DNA of 64,000 nt from Trichomonas tenax (Eukaryota; Parabasalia; Trichomonadida; Trichomonadidae), in the NCBI GenBank assembly GCA_023091735.1, contig JALKBU010000068.1, positions 32,160-96,159 of the forward strand, read 5' to 3'. Under the pieces are notes generated by a model. That model did no database searches. It was not told the origin of the DNA and saw nothing but the letters and a program-made list of their open reading frames with translations. The position numbers and the translations under genes were made by a program. This document shows, one piece after another, positions 30,724-40,229 of this stretch; positions within the stretch are counted from its first letter, which is position 1, and each line of letters starts with the position of its first letter.

Positions 30724-30731
30724 TCACTTTT
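30724..30731 (+). promoter_or_regulatory. Initiator-like TCACTTTT, 3 bases before the calmodulin ATG
   Basis: TCACTTTT matches the start of the trichomonad initiator consensus TCAYTWYTCATTA and sits where transcripts with very short leaders begin. A TTTTTGTCACTTTT copy lies 30 bases further upstream. Confidence 0.5.
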
Positions 30732-30734
30732 CCA

Positions 30735-31190
30735 ATGGCAGAAGATCTTAACCTTACCCCTGAACAAATTGCTGAATTCCGCGAGGCTTTCAACATCTTC
30801 GATAAGGACGGTGATGGCCGTATTACAGCCAAAGAACTCGGCACAGTTATGCGTTCTCTTGGCCAGAATCCATCTGAAGCAGAACTCCAGGATATGATCA
30901 ACGAAATCGACCTTGATGGTAACGGCACAATCGAGTTCGATGAATTCCTTTACATGATGAACCGCCAAATGAAAGAAGGTGATACAGAGGAAGAAATCAA
31001 GGATGCTTTCCGCGTCTTCGACAAGGACGGCGACGGCAAGATCACAGCCGCCGAGCTTGCCCATATCATGAAGAACCTCGGCGAGCCATTAACTCAGGAA
31101 GAAGTCGATGAAATGCTCGCTCAGGCCGACACAAACAAGGACGGTATCATTGATTACGGTGAGTTCGTCCACCTCATGCTTACATCATAA
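30735..31190 (+). CDS. Calmodulin (151 aa)
   Basis: Four canonical EF-hands are present, with loops [36 protein letters not shown] and [12 protein letters not shown]. All have Asp or Asn at position 1 and Glu at position 12, so all four should bind calcium. The length and the central helix ([17 protein letters not shown]) fit calmodulin, with a slightly altered C-terminal tail (HLMLTS). It is the general cytosolic calcium sensor and activates kinases and cytoskeletal targets. Codons strongly favour C-ending forms, as in highly expressed genes. The open frame extends 14 codons further to a TTG, but [11 protein letters not shown] is the family start and an initiator-like site lies just before it. 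The stop is TAAA. Confidence 0.97.
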   Translation: MAEDLNLTPEQIAEFREAFNIFDKDGDGRITAKELGTVMRSLGQNPSEAELQDMINEIDLDGNGTIEFDEFLYMMNRQMKEGDTEEEIKDAFRVFDKDGDGKITAAELAHIMKNLGEPLTQEEVDEMLAQADTNKDGIIDYGEFVHLMLTS

Positions 31191-31430
31191 ATTTATTTAT
31201 TAATTTTGAAAATCTTTTAATATTAAACCACGATTTTTAATTTTATGATCGTTTCATTAAAATTATTCTAATTTACAACAAATCGAAATAAATTTCAATA
31301 TAAGATCATATCTTCCCTTGAGATTGCAAATATTTCGATAATGGATATTTTCATGATCAAAAAATCGACTGATAAACATACAAAGTTTTATATTTACTAA
31401 ACAAAGGAGAACATAAGCATTACATTGGGG
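31191..31430. other. AT-rich spacer between convergent genes
   Basis: Shared 3' region of calmodulin and the small secreted protein. No gene or structure seen. Confidence 0.4.
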
Positions 31431-31781
31431 CTACTTCTTGCGGGACTGAAGATGAGACTCAATTTCGATTTGGTTTTTGAGCCTCTTAGGCGCAGATGCA
31501 TTATATCCTGACCAAAGGAAATTCGTCATCTCGTTGAGTGGAAGGATTTTATAGATACTATTAAAAGCTTTAACAATGAATTCGGCTGCTTTCTTAACAT
31601 ATGGGTTCCTTCTTAACACATTAAGAGTGTTTGCTGCTTTTGTCGGAATACCAAAGAAATTTAGTGCAAATTGTGTCTGTTCTTTGATTTCTTTATATAC
31701 TTCACCAGCAGCTTTCTTCGCTTCTTCTTTGACATTGATTTTGCTTCCGAATATAAAGCTTAAGAAGAAAAACAAAAGCAT
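31431..31781 (-). CDS. Small secreted helical protein (116 aa)
   Basis: It starts with an obvious signal peptide (MLLFFFLSFIFGSKI), followed by amphipathic helices (EEAKKAAGEVYKEIKEQTQF, YVKKAAEFIVKAFNSIYKIL) and a basic tail. It has no Cys, so it is not a saposin-like pore protein of the kind known in trichomonads. The ATG at 31781 is the only one before the leader. It is probably secreted or vacuolar; its function is unknown. The upstream region (31834-31930) holds four TTACRTGNCA-type sites, one of the richest arrays in the window. Confidence 0.65.
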   Translation of the reverse strand: MLLFFFLSFIFGSKINVKEEAKKAAGEVYKEIKEQTQFALNFFGIPTKAANTLNVLRRNPYVKKAAEFIVKAFNSIYKILPLNEMTNFLWSGYNASAPKRLKNQIEIESHLQSRKK

Positions 31782-31833
31782 TTTTAATGTATTTTTTGTT
31801 TTGCAAAAAGTGTCGGTTCCAAATTTTTAAAAC

Positions 31834-31930
31834 CTACATGTAAATAGTGTAAAAGTGACAATTAACCAATTTTGACACGTAATTATTAACGATAAAAATA
31901 AATTGACATGTAAAAAACAACATCACGTAA
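31834..31930. promoter_or_regulatory. Four TTACRTGNCA-type sites upstream of the secreted protein
   Basis: Read on the plus strand, the sites are CTACATGTAA (31834), TGACACGTAA (31873), TGACATGTAA (31904) and CATCACGTAA (31921), at spacings of 39, 31 and 17. AAAAGTGACA also lies at 31851. The array ends at the 3' border of the methylesterase gene. Confidence 0.5.
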
Positions 31931-31947
31931 AAAGTGCCATGCAATCT

Positions 31948-32823
31948 TTACAATTTCCAAACAATAGGTACTTCATTCAATCTTTCGATGAGACGTTTAA
32001 CGATTGCAGCGATATCATCTGGGCGGTCTTCCTGCATGCAGTGGTTTGTGCCATGAACGATTTCGAGCTGGAATTTTCCACTCATATGTCCAATAGTAAA
32101 AGGTGTGTCTAATCTATCAACATTTGGTAGGATTATAACCTTATATGTTGGGGCATTGATAAACAGCTGTGAAAAACCCTTAAACCAGTTGTTCCAGAAT
32201 GGCTCAGAAGGAAGAATATCGGTTCTCCACACATATTCATTACCTTTCTTCATAATTCTGCCTGGAGCTGATACGGCGGCGCTCTGGTAGTTGTTCATTT
32301 CGCCAGAAGAGCCGATATAGTGGATAACTTCTTGCTCTGATTTGAATGAAGTTGGACGTGATTGCAATAAATAATGCATCTTTGGCATTGAAGCTGTAGC
32401 GATGCCTTCGACAGTATCAATGACGAACAATCCCTTTGGTTTGATAACTTTTGATGCTCTAGCAGTAATGCAGCCGCCCAAAGAGTGCCCTATGAGAAGC
32501 AACTTCTTGTCATCCTTCTTGAAGTATTTGCAGATTTCGACGCAATCGTCTGTTAAACTTTCGATTGATAAATCTTTTGAGGCATCTCCGCTTGTTTCGC
32601 CGTGGCACTTAAGATCTGGTGCTATAACAGAGCATGTTTCACGAAGAGATTGAGCGAGAAGCGAAAAGGATAAAGCTGAGTGACCTGCACCATGAATGCA
32701 GATCAAAATCCACTCAGAATCAACGTTTGTCGAATACACATTGAAGGCTCCTCTTCCAGAGATCTCAACCATCTCCTTATTATCCCAATATTTGTCCCAC
32801 GAGACAAATTTGAGTTCACTCAT
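31948..32823 (-). CDS. Protein phosphatase methylesterase 1 (PPME1), 291 aa
   Basis: Alpha/beta hydrolase of the PPME1 family. HGAGHSALSF (residues 44-53) forms the oxyanion-hole region. APDLKCHGET, the nucleophile elbow GHSLGG (Ser114), FVIDTVEG (Asp136), the PPME1-typical RPTSFKS and the C-terminal GTNHCMQED (His261) complete the catalytic set. WFKGFSQLF and DRLDTPFTIGHMSGKFQ are close to the family consensus. The enzyme removes the methyl ester from the C-terminal Leu of PP2A catalytic subunit. The large acidic insert of the human enzyme is absent. The frame begins with a GTG; the first ATG is at 32823 (MSELKFVSWDKYWDN). Confidence 0.92.
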   Translation of the reverse strand: MSELKFVSWDKYWDNKEMVEISGRGAFNVYSTNVDSEWILICIHGAGHSALSFSLLAQSLRETCSVIAPDLKCHGETSGDASKDLSIESLTDDCVEICKYFKKDDKKLLLIGHSLGGCITARASKVIKPKGLFVIDTVEGIATASMPKMHYLLQSRPTSFKSEQEVIHYIGSSGEMNNYQSAAVSAPGRIMKKGNEYVWRTDILPSEPFWNNWFKGFSQLFINAPTYKVIILPNVDRLDTPFTIGHMSGKFQLEIVHGTNHCMQEDRPDDIAAIVKRLIERLNEVPIVWKL

Positions 32824-33561
32824 TTTTGTTGAAAGCACCCTCTTATGTTTTAACAGACCCTATATTAAAAAATCCGAGCCTTGGGTTCAAGTCCTGTAAC
32901 CTTATATATCTTTTTACATTTTTCTGACATGCATAGAATCAAACCAAATATACAACATTCACAATAAAGCTATTGCTCCCCATACCATCTATTAAAATTT
33001 TTAAGTAAAAACAATAGCTCATTTTAATTCTAATTTCTTCAACTATCTAAACTCATCTGAATACAGTTCCACATCAGTAAAATACCTTTAGTATTGTGAT
33101 TATTGATCCAAAATCTCTAAGACTTTGTTGTATGACTCTCGGACTGTTATATCTGGCTTGAGGTCTTGGACTTTTAAAAATAATCGTATGATTGATACCA
33201 TATTTTTTTCCCTGTGCTATTTCATATAACACACATGTAGTTTATAATTTATTATATGCTTCCTATACTACAATATTTGCATGTCAATGCATCATGAATC
33301 TTTTACCGTGTGATAGTATTTATAATTTTTTTCTCCAGAGCATTGCAAATAAGGCTATTTATTTTGTCGACATGCCATTAATGGAGAGCAAGAGTATAGT
33401 TGATTTACAATGGTTACAGTTCAATTTCAAAGATATAATATTGTTGGAATTTTAAAAAGCTATAATTGAAGCCTAATATTTGGTGAATAGCAATAGAATT
33501 ATGCTGGGATGCTATTTATTTAATAAAATCCAAGGTAAAAAGATGTCAGAATTAAAAAATA
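32824..33561. other. Spacer, no gene seen
   Basis: AT-rich divergent spacer between PPME1 and the fucosidase. A GGGTTCAAGTCC string at about 32882-32893 recalls a tRNA T-arm, but the flanking bases do not fold into a tRNA. Open frames at 33192-33455 show no domain. Confidence 0.45.
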
Positions 33562-36500
33562 ATGATATTAGGAATATTACTCTACCACGTCTCAAGTGTG
33601 GTTCCTCCATCGCCATGGGGTCCACTGCCGACTCAGGCTCAAGTTAATTACCACAGAGAGGAACTTTCCGCTTTCATTCATTACGGAATGAACACATATA
33701 CAGGAGTGGAATGGGGAACAGGCACAGAAGATGAAAATTTGTTCGTACCAACAGGTTTAGATACTGATCAGTGGGTTTCTGCACTAAAATGTGCGGGAGT
33801 CAAGAGAATAATTATGATTGGAAGACACCACGACGGTTTTTGTCTTTGGAAGTCACAGTATACAACACACCAAGTAAATGCAAGTGCCCAATTCCAAGAA
33901 ATATCCAAAAAACTCGGCCAATCTGGAGATGTCATCGAAGAAATCTCTAAAAGCTGCTCTAAGTACGATATGAACATGGGATTCTATCTTTCTCCATGGG
34001 ATGCAAACAGCAAATACTACGGAGACGAAGTTTTATATAATGAATATTATATGAATCAATTACAAGAAATTCTTGGTGATCCAAACAAGAAATACGGAAA
34101 TAAAGGAAAATTTGTTGAAGTTTGGATGGACGGTGCCAAAGGAACCGGTGCTGCTGATCAAAAATACTGGTTTTTGAAATGGTTCGATTTAATCGAGAAA
34201 CTTCAACCAGGAGCTGTCATTTTCTCTCCATACGGCTCAACAATTCGCTGGATAGGTAACGAAGCAGGTTCAGCAGGTTCCACATGCTGGTCCAGGCTCA
34301 ATCAAACGAGACAAAGAAATTGGTATGATGCACACGGAGGCGATGAACCTGCGTACTTGAATGTTGGTGATCCAGATGGCGACATATGGTCCATTGGCGA
34401 ATGCGATGTGTCATTGACATCAGGGTGGTTCTGGAAGGAAGGAAAAGTTCCGAAGACAATGAAAGAACTTGCAACAATCTATTTCAACTCCGTTGGACAC
34501 GGACAGCCATTCTTGCTCAATGTTCCACCGAATAAGATTGGAAGATTACCAGATGAGTTCGTCAATCGTGTTTCTGAACTTGGATTGACAATAGAAAGAA
34601 CATTTGGAACTAACTTTGCTTCTGGAACAGGTGTTAAGGCAACAGCTTCAAGCTACCGTGGAAATGATGCAAAATACGGTCCAGACAAAGCTATTGATGA
34701 GAAAATATACACATATTGGACAATGGATGATGGGCAGACAACAGGATGGGTTGAAATCGATCTTGGACAAGACAGAAAGTTTGACATTGTCGCAATCTCT
34801 GAGCATATCGAATTAGGACAGCGTGTTACTGGATGGAAGGTTGAATATTGGTCAAACAGCACCTGGACACTATTTGAACAGGGAACAACAATTGGAGCGA
34901 AAAGATTATGCAGACCAAGCTCTGTAACATCAAGTCAGATCAGAGTTACAATAACAGGAAGCCAAGCAGTTCCTCTAATCGAAAAGATTGGTGTTTACAA
35001 AGCTTATGGTGACTTCTCACTCGATGACAATCTTCCAGAGCATGTCACAGAGATCGATCCTGCCAAAATGACATATGAAGGCACATGGCATGACGAGAGC
35101 GAAGAAAAGTGGTCCAATACACCAGGATCATCAGCTTCTGCAACATTCACAGGCACATTGTGCTGGATTAATGGTATTATCGATCCAGGGCATGGCTCAA
35201 TCGATGTTTTCATTGATAGCGTCAAAGTTGGAACACAGAACATGGCTGGACCACAAAGATTGCTTCGCCAGACATTATATATAACACCAGATCTCTCTGA
35301 AGGCCAACACACAATCAAATTCGTGTTACTTGACAAGGGAATGGGATTCCATTGCCTCTATACACTTGACAACAATGGAGTTGGAATATACGAATTAAGG
35401 CAGTTGAATTATATTGTTCCTAAAGGTGGAGCATTGATGATTCAAGTCGAGAGAATTGGCGGACAAAAACCAGCCTCTAGCGTGACATTCCAGACAGCAC
35501 CAGGTTCTGCTGTTCATGGAAGGCATTATGTTGATGTTACCGTTACATTAGATTTTGCTGAAGGAGAAAAGAGCAAATGGGTGATGGTTAAGACAATTAA
35601 CAACACCGAGACAACAGGAAATCTCACATTCTATGCCGAACTCGTTGCACCAACAAATGATGTTGTTCTTGGTTTCAATGCAACATCAACAATTACTATT
35701 TATAATGGCCCCGTTAATCCACCAGACTTCGATGAATACACATTTGACAAGATGACAACAGAAGGAAAGTGGTATGAAGGAAATGAGATCTATTATGCTG
35801 TTGACAAAGGAGCATCGTGCAGCATTGAGTTTGGCGGAACAGCAGTTTTCTTGATTGGTGCAACAGATTCCACTTATGGAACATTTGATGTTTATATCGA
35901 TGACCAAAAGGTTGCAACAATAAATGCATACAGTGCCGCAAAGAAGGATAACGTCCTTTTGTTCCATTCTGGTGAACTTAAGAATCAAGTCGCCCACAAG
36001 ATTAAATGCGTTTTGCAAACAGGACAAATGGGTGTTCACAGCTTTAAGGCACTTAATAATGATGGGATTGGAATGCTCCAGATCTCAGACATATCATATA
36101 ATGTCTATAAAGGAGATTCTGTGAATGTTGTTATCAAAAGATTTGGCGGATGCAATGGAAATACAACAGTTATGTTCAACACAAAGGCAGGAAATGCTTC
36201 TGCAGGAATCCATTATGTTGGAATTCGTTCCAAAGTTCAATTTGCTGATGGTGAAAAATCAAAGACAATTGCGGTCCAAACTTTGAAGAATCCTTCTGCA
36301 GAGGGATCTATATATTGGTTCTCAGTTTTCATTTCTGAACCAACAGATTTCTCTGTTCTTGGTTTTAATTCAACTTCTAAAGTTTACATCGACTACACCC
36401 AAAAGCCATCTCCAACTCCAAAGCCAACAGATAAACCAACAATAGTTCCATCGCCAACGTCAACAACGCATACAGAAATGCCAACACCGACTGCAGGTCC

Positions 36501-36723
36501 ATACACACCAACACAACAGCCAACGACACCATCAGATACACCAACGCATCCTCATTCCCAGAAGACAAAGACAGTTGCAATAGCAGTTTCATTTTCTGTT
36601 ATCGTTCTTGCGGCCATTGCTGTCGTCTTTATTCTCTTCCTTAGATGCAGATCCAAGGGTCCAATGTCTCAGCCTCTTCTCAGTAAGGCTGATGATACTT
36701 ACAACTATACTTCCCAAGTTTAG
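33562..36723 (+). CDS. Membrane-anchored alpha-L-fucosidase-like GH29 protein (1053 aa)
   Basis: A short hydrophobic leader (MILGILLYHVSSVV) is followed by a GH29 catalytic domain (about 25-350), with FIHYGMNTYTG, GRHHDGFCLW, GFYLSPWD and WMDGAKG, whose Asp (about 190) aligns with the nucleophile. An F5/8 type C (discoidin) lectin-like domain follows (about 354-480). After it a two-part unit occurs twice (about 500-715 and 720-950): a galactose-binding-like segment (FDVYIDDQKVATINAY) and a Calx-beta-like segment (FAEGEKSKWVMVKT). A Thr/Pro stalk, one transmembrane helix (about 1010-1032) and a short cytoplasmic tail end the protein. It probably trims or binds fucosylated host or bacterial glycans at the cell surface. 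The final stop is only about 10 bp from a Pmp-like fragment. Confidence 0.88.
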   Translation: MILGILLYHVSSVVPPSPWGPLPTQAQVNYHREELSAFIHYGMNTYTGVEWGTGTEDENLFVPTGLDTDQWVSALKCAGVKRIIMIGRHHDGFCLWKSQYTTHQVNASAQFQEISKKLGQSGDVIEEISKSCSKYDMNMGFYLSPWDANSKYYGDEVLYNEYYMNQLQEILGDPNKKYGNKGKFVEVWMDGAKGTGAADQKYWFLKWFDLIEKLQPGAVIFSPYGSTIRWIGNEAGSAGSTCWSRLNQTRQRNWYDAHGGDEPAYLNVGDPDGDIWSIGECDVSLTSGWFWKEGKVPKTMKELATIYFNSVGHGQPFLLNVPPNKIGRLPDEFVNRVSELGLTIERTFGTNFASGTGVKATASSYRGNDAKYGPDKAIDEKIYTYWTMDDGQTTGWVEIDLGQDRKFDIVAISEHIELGQRVTGWKVEYWSNSTWTLFEQGTTIGAKRLCRPSSVTSSQIRVTITGSQAVPLIEKIGVYKAYGDFSLDDNLPEHVTEIDPAKMTYEGTWHDESEEKWSNTPGSSASATFTGTLCWINGIIDPGHGSIDVFIDSVKVGTQNMAGPQRLLRQTLYITPDLSEGQHTIKFVLLDKGMGFHCLYTLDNNGVGIYELRQLNYIVPKGGALMIQVERIGGQKPASSVTFQTAPGSAVHGRHYVDVTVTLDFAEGEKSKWVMVKTINNTETTGNLTFYAELVAPTNDVVLGFNATSTITIYNGPVNPPDFDEYTFDKMTTEGKWYEGNEIYYAVDKGASCSIEFGGTAVFLIGATDSTYGTFDVYIDDQKVATINAYSAAKKDNVLLFHSGELKNQVAHKIKCVLQTGQMGVHSFKALNNDGIGMLQISDISYNVYKGDSVNVVIKRFGGCNGNTTVMFNTKAGNASAGIHYVGIRSKVQFADGEKSKTIAVQTLKNPSAEGSIYWFSVFISEPTDFSVLGFNSTSKVYIDYTQKPSPTPKPTDKPTIVPSPTSTTHTEMPTPTAGPYTPTQQPTTPSDTPTHPHSQKTKTVAIAVSFSVIVLAAIAVVFILFLRCRSKGPMSQPLLSKADDTYNYTSQV

Positions 36724-36730
36724 TTTATCT

Positions 36731-37400
36731 ATTTATCAAACAAATAGTGGTGGGTGTGTTGAAGATAGATTTTATTCTTTTCGTTGCATTACTTCGTACT
36801 CTTATAAGGAATTGATCCAAGGACATCATTCCTACATTAGTTTTCCCACAAATTCTAAATGTTTCGTTTATCAAGGAACAAATTCAAACTGCGGCAAAGA
36901 AGATAATGGATATGGAACAATTTCATTTATTGGAGAAGGTTATGATGCGCAAATTGTTTCATCCAATTTCAGTCACTGCAATGCAAAGAGAGGTACCGCG
37001 ATTTACACAGTTATAGATAGTAAACTTACAGGAAACTTTAATTATTCGCAGTTTGAAGGAAATAATGCCTCAGAATATAATATTATTCGTTATGAGATTG
37101 GAACTTCGTATCTTTGTTATTGCATTTTAATTAATAACAAATGTGCTTCAGAGTTAATTCATATAGAAAGCGTCCAATTGATCATTCTTCATTGTTCGTT
37201 TGCTGATAATACTTTAACATCATGTGCAGAGTATTTTTCAAGCGACGGTGGTAACATAAGCGTCATTGATTCATACATAAAAGATGATATCGATTATCAA
37301 AATTATGTTATTATTCAGAATCCTGCCACTGAATTCATAAACTCTTTGACTGAATTAATTCCCATTGAAATAAGATCAAATTTAACTAATAAGCGACGAA
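36731..37400 (+). pseudogene. Pmp-like (FxxN) surface-protein fragment
   Basis: Reads NSGGCVEDRFYSF, QIVSSNFSHCNAK, FNYSQFEGNNAS, SYLCYCILINNKC and LHCSFADNTLTSCAEYF without an ATG. It continues the frame from the fucosidase region only by accident. FEGN and FADN are the FxxN motifs of the chlamydia-Pmp-like surface family known in trichomonads. From about 36757 to 37365 it is nearly identical, in inverted orientation, to the minus-strand fragment at 46623-47340. It is truncated at both ends: after LTELIPI the sequence leaves the family. Confidence 0.8.
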
Positions 37401-37697
37401 ACTGCCTGAACTTCTATCAGCATTTATTGATTACTAACGGAGCAGACCAAACATTCATTTATCATATAGTTACGAAAATGATGCACCAACAGCTCTATTT
37501 CCGCGTTGGGAAATGAAATGTTTTCTTGAATCTTTTGGCACAGGAATGAAGAAAGATTCACAATAAAGTAAAGTTTTATAATAGAGGAGTAACTTCGTAA
37601 ATTAGAAGCAGGGAAAAAAATATGAAGTACCATTATATGGAAGAAAAATATGAGGAAAAAAAGTATTTGATTAATAAATACATGAATACAAGCAAAT
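37401..37697. other. Spacer, no gene seen
   Basis: AT-rich sequence between the Pmp fragment and the 3' end of the kexin-like gene. Confidence 0.4.
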
Positions 37698-40229
37698 TTA
37701 TAAAGTTGCAACAGGATATATTTCCTGTTCAGAGGCATATTCGTTCTCTGCCTCTTTCGAGCGAATGTGAACTCTAGTGATGAGAATTACGACTCCAATT
37801 AATATCAGAACGACGCAAATAGAGAAAATCGATGCGATCGTTATGATTGCAGTCTTAGTCTGAAAGTTCGTCTCCTTCGTGTCCTGATCGTTGCCAGAAG
37901 GCTGTGCTGCATTCTGGTGAGGAGACTGTGTCGGGATGTAAGGTGTCCTTGTAACTGTTCTAACAATAGGAACAACGATTGGTTCGTTGGCTTTCTGGTA
38001 TTCGAGTCCTGTGATCTTGTTGCATGTTGACGACTCGTTGAACTTGAATGGCTCTGCAGCGATTTCGCCTTTTCCGTCGCCAACATAAAATGCGTGAACG
38101 TAGGCAGAGCAGGGATCCGGGTTGAGAGAAATCGGCTGAACTGTCAAGATTCCTCTGTAGATCGAAATGTCATCTGGAATAGAGAACGAGACATATCCTG
38201 AGTTCTTCTCGATGGACTGCATTATCACTGTCTTGTTGTCGTAGTCTATCACAGTCGTGAGAATATCATCTTCGACTGAACTCGATGTCAGCGAATAAGG
38301 GCGTTCAATGACTGAACCTTTCGGAACAACTTCGTACTGAGGAGTATCGATGACTAACTCAGACAAAGAGAAAGGTCCACACCGAGTGCTGACGATCTTG
38401 TCTGGGGACTCGATGATGTTGACGATGAAAGTGATGTTGCACTTTCCGGCGAGAATATGTGGAGGCAAAAGATTGAAACCGTCAATTGAAGTTGCAGAAG
38501 AAAACTCGGTCACGCCGTATGATGGAGCTCCTGCTCTGTCTGGATCCTGTGTCGTGTAGAACAAGATTGCTGGTTTGTCGGCAAGATTGCCAAGATTTGA
38601 GATGCGGAAGGTGACGTTTTCGGCCGAGTTGAGTATTTCTCTCTCGTGGTGGTTTTCTACAGTAAACTTGATCGATTTGTTGCACGGAAGCTGTGTGTAC
38701 TTTGTATAGGAAACAGGCTGTGGGAACAAGTCACCATTCGTTTCATCGTTTGTTGATGAAGATTCATGTGGCTTCTTGTCTGAGATTGTTATTTTGTCAA
38801 CACCGAAAACTCTGAGTGTCGTCATCTGTATCCTTCCTGTTGGGACGCATCCAGCTGCAGAGATGACAACTGTCCAGTTTCCTGTCGCTTGTTCACCGAG
38901 GAACTGTCTTGCAGTGAACGCGAACTTCTTCAGCCCTGGGCCACTCTTTTCGGTCATTGTGACATCGTTGATGACAGCTTTAGTGCTGGAAGGAGAAATG
39001 ATCTCAATGACAATGTCGCCAATGCTCTCGTGAAACATGGAGATCGAGAAATGAATGGACTCGATGAAATTGATCTTCGTCTCGATCCTGTGAACGAGTT
39101 TCAATGGAGAGCTTCTGCAGGAAGGAATGAGAAGGTTGTCGTACGTGTTTGTCGACTTCACTAGAAGCTCTGGTGCCAAGTTTGAGATCTTCGGTGCGAT
39201 TTCAAGTGCTTTGCCTACATTAAGACGTCCGTAGCCGTAAATGTTCGAGTACATCACGTTTGCCGCGTTTCTCACCCAGGAAGAATGATTTGCGTCGTTC
39301 ACTGTGGACGATAGCGCCAACACAAGCTGCAGGGCCCTCCAGGAAAGGAATTTGTTCGCTTGCATGATGATTGCTAAAGCTCCTGTTGCGATCGAATTTG
39401 CTGCGGCCATTTTCGTTATTGGAGAAGGAACGCACTGACCATTGGCGATGTCTGTGTAGAGGGGGTTGATTGTGATGTTGTTGAAATAATCGATTGATGT
39501 GTCTGTTGAAGGGACATTGAATAATAAATTCGAAGATTTTGGTGAATAGAAGGCTCTATCTCCTCTGTTTGTTGTAGCAGCGATGTTTATTGCGAACCTC
39601 ATCTGTGTTAAGAGTCTATAGTTTGGATCTGTCGATAAACCATTGCATTCTGGCGGAGAGAAAATTGCGACCCAACCGAGACCGTTTCTGCCTCTGACAA
39701 ACTTCGAAGAGAATGAATTCTCTATTTTGTCATCGTATTGATCGACTTCGATTTCATTATTTTTGCATTTCGGCGCGAAAGGAAAAGAATTAATTTTCAT
39801 TAAGTTTCTTCTGTCTGCGCCGACGAAGGCTTCCAATATATACGCGTTATCAGAAAGATTATAGCGATTTGGAATGCATTTTAATGAAGAACGACGAGAG
39901 ATTCCTGGAGAACATATAGATTCCTGAGAACCGAGAATAACGTCTTTGATGTAGTCGCCAACACTCGGATTATAATGAAATCCTGGCTTTTTGAAATCTT
40001 TTCCGTCTTTGAATCGCAATGTCGAGCAATCAGTACTAAAAACTCCAATGGAAATGTCTTTACCATTCAATTTGTTTTGAAACGCCCCTGTGATATTGAT
40101 ATCTTCATTTTCGACGCCATTGTTTTGTCCATCATTCTTTAGATAGAACTGATGCTTATGCACAAACTCGGGGGTGATGCGCCACGATTCACATTGTGCC
40201 ATAAAGCAAAGGAAAAACCAATAAATCAT
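37698..40229 (-). CDS. Kexin/proprotein-convertase-like membrane protein without catalytic triad (843 aa)
   Basis: A signal peptide (MIYWFFLCFMAQCES) precedes an S8B-type region beginning QFYLKNDGQNNGVENEDINI, the kexin entry sequence. Where kexins have the catalytic Asp (VxDDG), this has IGVFSTDCS (61-69). No His-containing HGTRCAGE motif is present. The Ser motif GTSxAAP is replaced by ITKMAAANSIATG (about 270), although the following ALAIIMQANKFLSWRALQ is typical. A P/homoB domain follows (about 375-475: VHRIETKINFIESIHFSISM, GNWTVVISAAG). Then come beta-rich domains, one transmembrane helix (about 795-820) and a short acidic tail with YASEQEIYPVATL. It is very likely a non-peptidase homologue serving as a surface receptor or adhesin. 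Confidence 0.85.
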   Translation of the reverse strand: MIYWFFLCFMAQCESWRITPEFVHKHQFYLKNDGQNNGVENEDINITGAFQNKLNGKDISIGVFSTDCSTLRFKDGKDFKKPGFHYNPSVGDYIKDVILGSQESICSPGISRRSSLKCIPNRYNLSDNAYILEAFVGADRRNLMKINSFPFAPKCKNNEIEVDQYDDKIENSFSSKFVRGRNGLGWVAIFSPPECNGLSTDPNYRLLTQMRFAINIAATTNRGDRAFYSPKSSNLLFNVPSTDTSIDYFNNITINPLYTDIANGQCVPSPITKMAAANSIATGALAIIMQANKFLSWRALQLVLALSSTVNDANHSSWVRNAANVMYSNIYGYGRLNVGKALEIAPKISNLAPELLVKSTNTYDNLLIPSCRSSPLKLVHRIETKINFIESIHFSISMFHESIGDIVIEIISPSSTKAVINDVTMTEKSGPGLKKFAFTARQFLGEQATGNWTVVISAAGCVPTGRIQMTTLRVFGVDKITISDKKPHESSSTNDETNGDLFPQPVSYTKYTQLPCNKSIKFTVENHHEREILNSAENVTFRISNLGNLADKPAILFYTTQDPDRAGAPSYGVTEFSSATSIDGFNLLPPHILAGKCNITFIVNIIESPDKIVSTRCGPFSLSELVIDTPQYEVVPKGSVIERPYSLTSSSVEDDILTTVIDYDNKTVIMQSIEKNSGYVSFSIPDDISIYRGILTVQPISLNPDPCSAYVHAFYVGDGKGEIAAEPFKFNESSTCNKITGLEYQKANEPIVVPIVRTVTRTPYIPTQSPHQNAAQPSGNDQDTKETNFQTKTAIITIASIFSICVVLILIGVVILITRVHIRSKEAENEYASEQEIYPVATL

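Noticed and set aside
30693..30734. Fourteen-residue N-terminal extension of calmodulin
   Set aside because: It starts at TTG, overlaps the initiator-like elements, and calmodulin starts at MAEDLN.
32880..32900. GGGTTCAAGTCC resembling a tRNA T-arm
   Set aside because: The T-stem has only two good pairs and no acceptor, D or anticodon arm can be formed around it.
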